Origin: Candidatus Bipolaricaulota bacterium
Lineage (GTDB): Bacteria > Bipolaricaulota > Bipolaricaulia > UBA7950 > UBA9294
Assembly: GCA_030606565.1 (NCBI GenBank)
Contig: JAUWGE010000012.1
Span: forward strand, 1 to 50,851
Direction of reading: 5' to 3'
DNA: 50,851 nt
Below the pieces are notes generated by a model. The model worked only from the letters and a program-made list of their open reading frames with translations, was not told the DNA's origin and made no database searches. The translations under genes were made by a program, and so were the position numbers. Shown here piece by piece: positions 43,587-50,851 of this stretch. The number at the start of each line of letters is the position of its first letter. Position 1 is the first letter of the stretch.

Positions 43587-45749
43587 ATGAGAATGAATGA
43601 ATCATGGGCGAGGGGAATACCCCTCGCCGCTCTTTTGATTGCCTTTACACTCGTCGTGGTCCCCTTAAATGCATCAGAGGCGCCGTACCTGCACGTGAGG
43701 CAGTTCCTCGAGCCGGGGGAGATCTATGTCTCAGGAACAGGGGAGGTGCCGGATATCGCTACCCTCACCCTTGTCCTCGAGGGAGCAGGACTTAAGAAGC
43801 GCTTCCCGATCGATTGTATTTTGGTGGTTGACGTCTCGGCTACAGCCGCGATTGCAGAAGCGAAGCGGTTCGCGTTTGATATAACTGAGCTCTTTGCGTC
43901 ACAGGATCGGATTGGGCTTGTGTCCTTTGCTACTTCAGCGCGACTCGACCTACCCCTCACCAGCGACAAGTTTGGTTTAAAGGCTGCAATTGCCGACCTG
44001 GAGACCGGAGGCAGGTCCGCGTTCGGCGAGGCGCTGCAGCTAGCGAGAAAGGAACTAGTGGCAAACGGCCGTGGTGATGCCATCCTTGTAGAGATACTCT
44101 TAACAGATGGCCAGAGCAACATTGGGTGTGATCCCAAGGTGGAAGGAGAAGTCGCCGCAGAGGCAGGGATCAAGGTTATCCCCGTTGGAATCGGCAATCT
44201 GATTAATCGCAACCTGCTTGAGGAATTCGCTTCTAAGACAGGGGGAGTCTTCTTTAAGCGACCAACTGGGACTACCGTTGATCGGATCAAGGATCTTCTC
44301 TACGTTGATCTGGCCGCGCAAGGGGTAACCGTCGATAAGGTTCTTCCACCGGAACTTTCTTACTACGGTGCGAGTCCGGCTCCGATCGGTGTGAAGGAGA
44401 ACGCGGACGGGACGACGACCCTTACGTGGAAGATCGGCGAGATCACCATTGGTGAGCAGTGGCTAACCCAGATTGCGCTTAAGGCGAAAAAGAAGGGGAG
44501 CTGGCCGACCGATCAGGGTTCTTCTGTCAGTTTCGCTGGTTTTCGTGGTGTGGAGGAACAGATTTCGATTCCCGCCCTTGAGCTTGCCGCAATCGAGCCG
44601 AACTGGCCTCCTATAGCGGCCTTTTCCCATGCCCCAGCCTCACCGACGACTACAGATATAGTGGAGTTTGCGGATGAATCGAGCGATGAGGACGGGCAGA
44701 TCGCGGCTTGGCTGTGGGACTTTGGCGACGGTGAAAAAAGCGAAGCTCAAAGCCCGGAACACCGCTATTCTCATAGCGGAACTTATGCCGTGACTCTCGT
44801 TGTGATCGACGACCGCAGTAAGGCATCCGAACCGCAGGAGTTAAATATTGAAGTTTTAAACAGTAAACCGATGGCCCTATTTATCTGCGAGCCGAAGAAG
44901 CCGCGCATGGGAGTGGAGACGATGCTGGATGCTAGCGGTTCGGTGGACACAGATGGGCATATCACCTCTTACGATTGGGACTTCGATGGGGATGAAATCT
45001 TCGATCAGGAAACAGCCTCATCGGAGGTCTTGCACACCTTCCTCAAAGCAGGGGAGGTAACTGTAATTCTGAAGGTAACGGACGACGAGGGTGGAGAAAG
45101 CGAGCTGTATGAGAAGGCTCTCAAAGTCCTTCCTTGCGTGAGCGCCATCCGCACGATAGAGACCGGTCTCCCTGATGATGAAACCATCGCGGTTGGGACG
45201 GTCAAAGTGACGGTGATGATCACCCTCAATACGACGCTTAACGGGCTGACGTTACACGAGGCGATTCCGGATGGGTGGGCGCTCACCGAAGTGGACCACG
45301 GGCGGGCTACCTTCCGAGAGGAGACAGTCGACTGGCTCTACCTGGAAACGCTCCTTGATGGAGATGTTCGTGAGGTCAGCTATACCCTCACTGCTCCATG
45401 CACCTCGCTTTCCAACACTGACGAGGGACGTGAGCAGTTGACGATTAATGGCGTTGTGGGGAGTTCATCCCCTCGTGTCTCGCAGATGGTTCTTGGCGAG
45501 GACAAGGTCACTCGTGTGGCTGCGCTTCCGATTCCGGTCGTCATCTCGCGCTGGGATAGCGAGCAGGGGAAGATTGATCTCTATCTTCCTGAGCAAATTG
45601 CCTTTGACCAGATTCAATACGCCGTTTCGCGCTGGTTGTCCGGAAACGTGGTTCCATATACGGATAATCTGGTAATTGATCTTGATATAATTCGGGATCT
45701 GATTGCCTATTGGCTGACCGATACTTCGGTGCACGATCCGCTCCCCTAG
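43587..45749 (+). CDS. Secreted VWA protein with two PKD domains and an A-B module pair
   Basis: GGAG at 43574-43577 favours ATG 43587 over the overlapping ATG 43578. The 720-residue product has a signal peptide and then a von Willebrand A domain (about 75-232; CILVVDVSATAAI, ILLTDGQSNIGCDP, IPVGIGN). Its MIDAS first motif is D-V-S-A-T instead of DxSxS. Two PKD domains follow (about 340-515; LWDFGDGEKSEAQSPEHRYS, YDWDFDGDEIFDQ), then module A (LNGLTLHEAIPDGWALTEV, VDWLYLETL) and module B at the very end (IDLYLPEQIAFDQIQYAVSR, LIAYWLTDTSVHDPLP). It sits 51 bases after the previous gene. An adhesion or matrix role is inferred. Confidence 0.85.
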   Translation: MRMNESWARGIPLAALLIAFTLVVVPLNASEAPYLHVRQFLEPGEIYVSGTGEVPDIATLTLVLEGAGLKKRFPIDCILVVDVSATAAIAEAKRFAFDITELFASQDRIGLVSFATSARLDLPLTSDKFGLKAAIADLETGGRSAFGEALQLARKELVANGRGDAILVEILLTDGQSNIGCDPKVEGEVAAEAGIKVIPVGIGNLINRNLLEEFASKTGGVFFKRPTGTTVDRIKDLLYVDLAAQGVTVDKVLPPELSYYGASPAPIGVKENADGTTTLTWKIGEITIGEQWLTQIALKAKKKGSWPTDQGSSVSFAGFRGVEEQISIPALELAAIEPNWPPIAAFSHAPASPTTTDIVEFADESSDEDGQIAAWLWDFGDGEKSEAQSPEHRYSHSGTYAVTLVVIDDRSKASEPQELNIEVLNSKPMALFICEPKKPRMGVETMLDASGSVDTDGHITSYDWDFDGDEIFDQETASSEVLHTFLKAGEVTVILKVTDDEGGESELYEKALKVLPCVSAIRTIETGLPDDETIAVGTVKVTVMITLNTTLNGLTLHEAIPDGWALTEVDHGRATFREETVDWLYLETLLDGDVREVSYTLTAPCTSLSNTDEGREQLTINGVVGSSSPRVSQMVLGEDKVTRVAALPIPVVISRWDSEQGKIDLYLPEQIAFDQIQYAVSRWLSGNVVPYTDNLVIDLDIIRDLIAYWLTDTSVHDPLP

Positions 45750-45789
45750 GGGTGTGGATCGTGCTCGATTGGTCGATAGAGGAGGGGGA

Positions 45790-46476
45790 ATGAGAAAACG
45801 GTTAACATGTGTTTTTTGTATTAGTGCCTTTTTGCTGGCGATCGGCCTCCCTGCGCTGGGGGTGGAGGCTGACTTCAGTCCATCGAGTTATAATCCCGCT
45901 TTAGGAGAGACTGTAACGTTCGAAGTCTGTCAACCTTGCCTGGGCGGTGGAATATCTCACTACGAGTGGGATTTTGATGGGGACGGACTCTACGAGGTCG
46001 CGACCGAGGAACCGCTCGTGGTACACACCTTCACTGAGCCCGGTTATGTCGACGTAGAGCTGAGGGTTGTTGACGCAGGTGGACGGGCGGTGACTCGTAC
46101 GAAAGGGATTCTCGTGGGAGAGTCACCCTTGTTCGCAGTACGCAACTTGTTGACTGAAGAAAACGGGGGAACCTTTGTCCTCGTTACACTCACCGCTAGG
46201 GCTGTAGTATCCGCTCTCGCTTTGGAGGAGAAGCTTCCCAGAGGATGGCAGGTGGAGATCCTCGACTCCGGAGGGACGTTCACAAAGGTGACAGATGGAA
46301 CTCTGCAGGTCCTCTGGGCGGAGATGCTTATAGGAGGGGAGACGCGGACGTTCTCCTATCGGCTTTATCCCTCTTATGCAACTGGTGCACCTGAGCTGAG
46401 TGGGGTTATAAGCGCCTACTATGTGGAAGGGAGGATCAAGGCCTCCGTCTGCGGAGACCACTCCATTCCACGCTAG
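45790..46476 (+). CDS. Small secreted PKD plus module A protein
   Basis: ATG 45790 follows GAGGAGGGGG. The 228-residue product has a signal peptide (CVFCISAFLLAIGLPALG), one PKD domain (about 27-107; CLGGGISHYEWDFDGDGLY, VVHTFTEPGY) and one degenerate module A (about 111-219; ALALEEKLPRGWQVEIL, LQVLWAEMLIGGETRTFSY). It lacks module B and any C-terminal sorting domain. It is the last gene of the cluster; a terminator follows 31 bases later. Confidence 0.82.
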   Translation: MRKRLTCVFCISAFLLAIGLPALGVEADFSPSSYNPALGETVTFEVCQPCLGGGISHYEWDFDGDGLYEVATEEPLVVHTFTEPGYVDVELRVVDAGGRAVTRTKGILVGESPLFAVRNLLTEENGGTFVLVTLTARAVVSALALEEKLPRGWQVEILDSGGTFTKVTDGTLQVLWAEMLIGGETRTFSYRLYPSYATGAPELSGVISAYYVEGRIKASVCGDHSIPR

Positions 46477-46507
46477 GGAAAGCAAAGGTATTTGAAAATG
46501 ACATCGC

Positions 46508-46538
46508 GGACGGCCTATACGGTCGTCCCTTCTTTTTT
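46508..46538 (+). terminator. Rho-independent terminator of the A/B-module cluster
   Basis: GGACGGCC / GGTCGTCC stem (46508-46515 with 46521-46528), TATAC loop, then CTTCTTTTTT. Confidence 0.88.
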
Positions 46539-46740
46539 AACGCTCCCCTCTACGATTAGGGGCTGAGTAATCCGCGGGCACCGGCAGGGGAAGAGCGATC
46601 CAGTACCTACCACGGTTCCTGTTTTGCGTGTTCTTGGAGGGGGACTTATTGGTACAGGCCTTCAATCAGGATGAACAAGATGGCGAACAGGGCAAGAAGG
46701 ACGACCGCAAGAAGGCTCGGTTTGCCTCGTGTCGTTCTTG

Positions 46741-48486
46741 CTATTGCTCTCTGAGCTTGAGTCCCAATTCCTCTAATTGGGCTGCTTTGACTGGCATCGG
46801 CGCCGCGGTGAGTGGGCAGAACCCGGTTGTGGTTTTCGGGAAGGCGATGACGTCGCGCAGGGATTCTTCATTGGCCATCATCATCACCAATCGGTCAAGG
46901 CCGAGGGCAAAGCCGCCGTGCGGGGGTGCCCCGTATTCGAGAGCATGTAGAAAGAAGCCAAATAGAAGCTGTGCTTCTTCCTGAGAGATATTAAGCAAGC
47001 GGAAGATCCTCTCCTGAAGCTTGCGCGAGTGAATCCTGATGCTCCCGCTTCCAAGCTCGGTCCCGTTTAAGATAAGGTCGTAGGCGTTCGACAGTACCGT
47101 CAGAGGCTCGCTCTCGAGCCGGGCCAGATCCTTCTCCTGGGGGGAGGTGAATGGATGGTGCTCGCTAGTCAGATTCCCTTCCTCGTCGAGGCCGAACAGA
47201 GGAAAATCCGTTACCCATAGAAAGTTCCAACCTTCATTGATCAGGTGCTCACGTTGGGCAACCTCCACACGGAGCTCGCCCAACGCCTTCTCGATGCTCG
47301 CCCCAGCAAGGATTAGGATCAGGTCACCGGGTTGCGCCGAAAGCTCTTCTCGAATTGCTGTTATCATGCTTCGAGGGAGGAACTTGGCAAGAGGGGAAGT
47401 AATATCCTCGCTCACCTTAATCCAAAAAAGGTCTTTAACCCCGGCGTAACGTGAGACCTCTTGCAGCCGGTCGATTGCGGAGCGTGAGTAGCCGGCACAC
47501 CCTGAGGCGTTAATACCGGCCACCTTTCCCCCACTTTCGATCGCCTCGGCGAAGATGCGAAACTCACTTTTGCCCACCAACTGTGAGAGGTCATGGATCT
47601 CCATTCCGAAGCGCAAATCGGGCTTGTCCGATCCATAGCGAGCGAGCGCCTCGGCATAAGAGAGGCGGGAAAAGGGGGCAGAAAGATCGATTGACAGAAC
47701 CTCTCCAAAGACCTTGACCAGCATCCCCTCCAATAGCTCGAGGATTTGCTCCTTACCGTGGGGAAAGGAGACCTCGAGGTCAAGTTGAGTGAACTCGGGC
47801 TGCCTGTCAGCGCGCAGGTCCTCGTCACGAAAGCACTTGACGAGTTGGAAGTAGCGGTCGATCCCACCGATCATGAACAATTGCTTAAACAGTTGCGGCG
47901 ATTGAGGCAACGCGTAGAACTGGCCGGGAGAGATCCGGCTAGGGACAAGGAAGTCACGTGCTCCTTCCGGCGTCGACTTGGTGAGAAACGGGGTCTCGAT
48001 TTCCAGAAACCCTAGATCGGAGAAATAATCTCGAATTACTTTGAAGACACGATGGCGAAGGGCGAGGTTTCGCTGCAATCGCTCACGTCGCAGATCAACG
48101 TAACGGTAGCGTAGGCGTGTCTCTTCGGTCGTGTCTGAGCCATCTCCTTCCACGAGGAAGGGAGGAGTTATAGAGCGATTAAGGATCTTAAGCTCTTCCA
48201 CTTGTATCTCGATTTCTCCGGTTGCCATCTCTTTATTTACGTTTGCCTGGCTGCGAGCGGCTACCACGCCGCTAATTGCGATTACATCCTCGCGGTTCAG
48301 TGTATGGCCAGCTTCGAGTTTGGGATCCTCCCCATATAGGAGAAGCTGGACTACTCCCGAACTGTCACGTAAGTCGATGAAGGTGAGTTTTCCTAGGTCT
48401 CGGCGGCGCTTCACCCAGCCACACAGAGTCACCTTGCGCCCAATGTCCTTTGGTGATAGATGAACACAGTAATCGGTTCGGTGCAT
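46741..48486 (-). CDS. aspS: Aspartyl-tRNA synthetase, bacterial type
   Basis: ATG 48486 has GGAGGAAC upstream; the longer open frame to 48564 overlaps the promoter. The 581-residue product begins with the OB-fold anticodon domain ([20 protein letters not shown]). It continues with the class II core (motif 2 [18 protein letters not shown]), carries the bacterial GAD insertion (about 280-410), and ends with motif 3 [20 protein letters not shown]. It charges tRNA-Asp. It has its own promoter downstream of the YhaM-like gene. Confidence 0.96.
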   Translation of the reverse strand: MHRTDYCVHLSPKDIGRKVTLCGWVKRRRDLGKLTFIDLRDSSGVVQLLLYGEDPKLEAGHTLNREDVIAISGVVAARSQANVNKEMATGEIEIQVEELKILNRSITPPFLVEGDGSDTTEETRLRYRYVDLRRERLQRNLALRHRVFKVIRDYFSDLGFLEIETPFLTKSTPEGARDFLVPSRISPGQFYALPQSPQLFKQLFMIGGIDRYFQLVKCFRDEDLRADRQPEFTQLDLEVSFPHGKEQILELLEGMLVKVFGEVLSIDLSAPFSRLSYAEALARYGSDKPDLRFGMEIHDLSQLVGKSEFRIFAEAIESGGKVAGINASGCAGYSRSAIDRLQEVSRYAGVKDLFWIKVSEDITSPLAKFLPRSMITAIREELSAQPGDLILILAGASIEKALGELRVEVAQREHLINEGWNFLWVTDFPLFGLDEEGNLTSEHHPFTSPQEKDLARLESEPLTVLSNAYDLILNGTELGSGSIRIHSRKLQERIFRLLNISQEEAQLLFGFFLHALEYGAPPHGGFALGLDRLVMMMANEESLRDVIAFPKTTTGFCPLTAAPMPVKAAQLEELGLKLREQ

Positions 48487-48523
48487 GGAGTGTTCCTCCG
48501 GTTGGTCAATTGGATATGGGTCT

Positions 48524-48551
48524 ATTATAGGCTGATACCAAGGATGCGCAA
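48524..48551 (-). promoter_or_regulatory. Promoter of aspS
   Basis: On the minus strand TTGCGC (48551-48546), 16-base spacer, TATAAT (48529-48524), about 38 bases before the ATG. Confidence 0.6.
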
Positions 48552-48696
48552 CGCCGAGTGGCAAGCACTCGACAAGTCTTTTGTTGTCCGTATATGGGGC
48601 ACAACTGGTAGTCCTGTTCTCGTTTTCACGTATCGCTCTCTCGCTGCAAGGTAAGGACCCTTATGTATCCAGCGGACGGTTATTCACTGTTGCACT

Positions 48697-49725
48697 TTAG
48701 GAGTCGACTAGTCTTCCCTTGAAGAACTTACGCTCTAGGAGCTTGTGCCAGTCGGTGAAGTCGCCTTCCTCGCTATCTTTAGTGATGTGCATCCGCACCA
48801 TGTTCAGCTTTGCTGAGAGGTTATCGAAGTAGTAAACAGCGATCGCCTCTGCTGTCTTGGGAACGATTGCTGAGCCGAACTCAAGTTCGCCGTGGTGAGA
48901 GACAATGATGTGCTCCAGGAGCCCAGGGAGGCGCTCGTCTGGCCAAGCGATCTTACTCGCCTCCTCGTGCACCATGTCACGACCAAGGAGGAGGTGGCCG
49001 ATCAGTTGACCGCTAAAGCTGTGGTGGGGCGCGATTGGGTTTTCCAGCTCCCTTAACTTCCCGATGTCGTGCAGGATCGCTCCAGCCGTGGCTAGGCCAC
49101 GGTTAAGCGCCGGGTGATCTTCCGCAAAGCGGGCGACGCTCTTCGCAACCTCCAGGGAATGCTCGAGGAGACCACCCAAGTAGGCGTGGTGATACTGAAT
49201 CGCCGCGGGAAACTCTTTGAACCGATCTGCATTTGCTTCCAGAATCACGGTTGTCAGCTGCTGCAGCGCTGAAGGGGTGATCGTCTCGGCTAACCCCAGA
49301 AGCTCCCTCCACATCTCGTTGATATCATACTCGCTTGTCGGTACAAGCAGCCCTGGGTCAAACCCTGGGATCTTTCCGGCCTCCCCCTCGTAGGACTCTA
49401 GGCGGCGAATCGATTCAACTATGATCTGAAGTGAGTTTCGGTAGGTTTCAGTTCGTCCTTCACTGTAAACGAAGTCTCCTTCGTCGAACTGGGTGGCGTA
49501 GCGTTGCGCCACTTCGGCCCAAGCGCGGGCGGGGATGGTCCCGGAGCGGTCGGCGAGGAGGATCTCCAGGTAGGGATCTCCGGTACGGGTCGCCCGCTGG
49601 GTCTTTTGCTTGACGAGAAAACACTGGGAGATTCGCTGCCCCTCCCGCATCTCCTGAATCAGGACGTGCATTAACGGGTAAGGTACCTCTCCCCGCAGGT
49701 ACTCAGCAAACTTTTCAGCGGCCAC
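48697..49725 (-). CDS. YhaM-like 3'-5' exoribonuclease (OB fold plus HD domain)
   Basis: GTG start preceded by GGGGAGG. The 342-residue product has an N-terminal OB-fold nucleic-acid-binding domain (about 30-115; YLEILLADRSGTIPARAW) and a C-terminal HD domain (about 165-320) with LLEHSLEVAKSV, AILHDIGKLREL and HIIVSHHGELEFGS as metal ligands. This is the YhaM/CBF1 architecture, a Mn-dependent 3'-5' exonuclease on RNA and ssDNA. Length and domain order match the family closely. Confidence 0.9.
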   Translation of the reverse strand: MAAEKFAEYLRGEVPYPLMHVLIQEMREGQRISQCFLVKQKTQRATRTGDPYLEILLADRSGTIPARAWAEVAQRYATQFDEGDFVYSEGRTETYRNSLQIIVESIRRLESYEGEAGKIPGFDPGLLVPTSEYDINEMWRELLGLAETITPSALQQLTTVILEANADRFKEFPAAIQYHHAYLGGLLEHSLEVAKSVARFAEDHPALNRGLATAGAILHDIGKLRELENPIAPHHSFSGQLIGHLLLGRDMVHEEASKIAWPDERLPGLLEHIIVSHHGELEFGSAIVPKTAEAIAVYYFDNLSAKLNMVRMHITKDSEEGDFTDWHKLLERKFFKGRLVDS

Positions 49726-49757
49726 AACCTCCCCTTTCTCATTTTGTAGTCGTTGTT

Positions 49758-49785
49758 AGTGTAAAGGGGCACGAACGGAAGTCAA
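49758..49785 (-). promoter_or_regulatory. Promoter of the YhaM-like gene
   Basis: On the minus strand TTGACT (49785-49780), 16-base spacer, TACACT (49763-49758). Confidence 0.65.
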
Positions 49786-49796
49786 CCGAGGCTAAT

Positions 49797-49825
49797 GAAA
49801 AACGGCCCGCAAAGTGCTGCGGGCC
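49797..49825 (-). terminator. Rho-independent terminator of the second NosD-like gene
   Basis: GGCCCGCA / TGCGGGCC stem (49804-49811 with 49818-49825), followed on the minus strand by GTTTTT. It lies 23 bases after the stop at 49848. Confidence 0.9.
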
Positions 49826-49847
49826 AACTTGCTTCAACGATCTTTGC

Positions 49848-50636
49848 TTACGGTGCGCGGAGGAGCGGAAAGTTGTCCTGGTCGCTGTCACTTGCGATTA
49901 CATAAGGTGAATCCCCGATGCCATTCTCATCCGCGTCGATTCCCACATAGTTGAACCAGTAGTTTCCCTCTCCCTCGTAGTCCCACTGGTTCAGATCATC
50001 ACTGTGGGCGTTGTGAAGGTTGTCGAGAAAGGTGTTGTGGTAGAGAAGGTTGCCTTGTGAACAAAGTTCGAGGTAAATCCCCATGTGGTTGGACGCGATG
50101 GTATTCCTGATGATCTCGTTCGTGTTGGAGGCATCGCACCAGATTGCGTAATCATTCCGCTCGATCGTATTGGAAAGGATCTGATTGTCGCTTGAAAAGT
50201 AGAGGTGGAGTCCGTCTATGTTACTCATAAGTGTGCACCCACTGATCCGGTTGGCGGAAGCGAAATTAAGGATGATCCCAATCCAGTTCCCAGTGAGCTT
50301 GCAATCCTGAACAAGGGCATTTCTCACGTAGCTTAGGAAGATCGCCGCCTTAGCTGCTCCACTGATCTCCACATCCCGGATGACGAAATAGCGGCTTGTC
50401 CGGTCGATACGGATCCCATAATCGTGATAACCAGCATCGATTTGCCACCCCTCGATGATGTACGGGTCATCAACTGTCCCCGACCCCGCAACGACACCGT
50501 TCTTCGCGGTAAACTCGTAATCACCCGTAATTACGATGGGGTTTCTGTCCTGCAGGTCGCCGCCAGAGGCGGCAACAACGATCCCGATCAAACAGAGTAA
50601 GGCTGCGGTGCAACTGAGAAGCGCACCCTTTCTCAT
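49848..50636 (-). CDS. Secreted NosD-type beta-helix protein
   Basis: The 262-residue product has a signal peptide (LLSCTAALLCLIGIVVAASG) and the same N-terminal motif as the 12210 gene (GSGTVDDPYIIEGWQID). A right-handed beta-helix with NosD/CASH repeats follows (FASANRISGC, FSSDNQILSN, ASNTNEIIRN), and it closes with GEGNYWFNYVGIDADENGIGD. It ends where the paralogue continues into DUF192, which marks the natural boundary of the beta-helix unit. Probably polysaccharide-binding. No catalytic site identified. AAGGGG lies about ten bases before the ATG. Confidence 0.87.
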   Translation of the reverse strand: MRKGALLSCTAALLCLIGIVVAASGGDLQDRNPIVITGDYEFTAKNGVVAGSGTVDDPYIIEGWQIDAGYHDYGIRIDRTSRYFVIRDVEISGAAKAAIFLSYVRNALVQDCKLTGNWIGIILNFASANRISGCTLMSNIDGLHLYFSSDNQILSNTIERNDYAIWCDASNTNEIIRNTIASNHMGIYLELCSQGNLLYHNTFLDNLHNAHSDDLNQWDYEGEGNYWFNYVGIDADENGIGDSPYVIASDSDQDNFPLLRAP

Positions 50637-50678
50637 TGCGCATCACCCCTTTATCTCTCGGTCTTAGACGAACAATCT

Positions 50679-50707
50679 ATCATACCCGTTTTGTGGGGGA
50701 ATGTGAA
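50679..50707 (-). promoter_or_regulatory. Promoter of the second NosD-like gene
   Basis: On the minus strand TTCACA (50707-50702), 17-base spacer, TATGAT (50684-50679). Confidence 0.6.
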
Positions 50708-50727
50708 GGACAGAGTTGTCCCATACA

Positions 50728-50774
50728 AGATGAGCATGAAGCGAGGGGGTGTTTCTCGTGCGAGATGAGCATGA
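50728..50774. promoter_or_regulatory. Direct repeats, possible operator
   Basis: AGATGAGCATGA occurs at 50728-50739 and 50763-50774, 35 bases apart, upstream of the gene that starts at the right edge. Confidence 0.35.
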
Positions 50775-50818
50775 GATAACACTGGTAACGCAAGCGCGTG
50801 TGTCGAATCATAGGAGGC

Positions 50819-50851
50819 ATGATTTTGATGATGACAGACGCACGTGTAATG
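50819..50851 (+). CDS. Start of a gene cut by the window edge
   Basis: AGGAGG (50812-50817) precedes ATG codons at 50819, 50828 and 50831, in frame as MILMMTDARVM. The start at 50828 has the best spacing. Too short to identify. Confidence 0.4.
   Translation, partial: MILMMTDARVM

Noticed and set aside
46646-46770. Minus-strand frame after aspS encoding one hydrophobic helix (SLLAVVLLALFAILFILIEG)
   Set aside because: No ATG, GTG or TTG start in frame; possibly a real small membrane peptide or relic, but not supportable as a gene.
1-50851. Window-wide recoding of TAG as tryptophan
   Set aside because: Several clearly intact genes (mtnA, the BMP gene, the glycoside hydrolase) end properly at TAG, so general recoding is excluded; only local lesions or readthrough remain.
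1-50851. CRISPR arrays, rRNA, tRNA, transposase genes
   Set aside because: No regularly spaced repeats, no rRNA or tRNA-like cloverleaf with TTCGA core, and no transposase or integrase motif were recognised; the repeats seen are degenerate or dispersed non-coding elements.

Overview
This is a gene-dense, roughly 55% GC bacterial window with no rRNA, tRNA or CRISPR that I could recognise. Large secreted modular proteins (PKD, BACON-like, CARDB, beta-helix, FlgD-like C-terminal domains) dominate, next to housekeeping genes (ileS of the long eukaryote-like type, purA, rplM, aspS, upp). The style fits an uncultured deep-branching lineage such as Ca. Bipolaricaulota/Acetothermia. That is an inference from gene style only. 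Promoters close to TTGACA-N17-TATAAT and strong Shine-Dalgarno sites are frequent, so expression signals are conventional.

Layout. 1-8346: three tandem secreted proteins sharing BACON-like repeats, a 'GLxLDExLPxGW' beta module (module A below) and a common FlgD-like C-terminal domain. 8347-12115: an accessory patch with low-complexity intergenic repeats, a DUF4160/DUF2442 pair, a DUF4258/YgiT-type toxin-antitoxin-like pair, a beta-barrel gene remnant and a putative glycoside hydrolase. 12210-14150: a NosD-type beta-helix protein fused to a DUF192 domain. 14755-25285: a nucleoside and methylthioadenosine salvage region. It holds a broken MTA phosphorylase, a nucleoside phosphorylase, a complete BMP-type nucleoside ABC transporter, mtnA, a class II aldolase, S-adenosylhomocysteine hydrolase and a HAD phosphatase. 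Together these match the dihydroxyacetone-phosphate shunt for 5'-deoxynucleosides. 25374-34744: a secreted protein with an in-frame amber codon, upp, a very large secreted CARDB/PKD protein split by a frameshift, decayed HEAT and MFS fragments, an intact MFS transporter and a PKD-thioredoxin lipoprotein. 35137-40097: ileS-purA, then rplM on its own promoter. 40535-46476: a cluster of secreted proteins built from PKD, module A and a helical module B. 46741-50636: aspS, a YhaM-like exoribonuclease and a second NosD-like protein, all on the minus strand.

Most notable: (1) recurring A and B modules in six secreted proteins, with two alternative C-terminal endings; (2) a salvage operon whose entry enzyme is broken and whose aldolase has a structured leader; (3) a dispersed repeat in two copies, directly after MTAP and after rplM; (4) several genes broken by single lesions, including amber codons where tryptophan is expected. 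These are either real decay or consensus errors in a metagenomic assembly.
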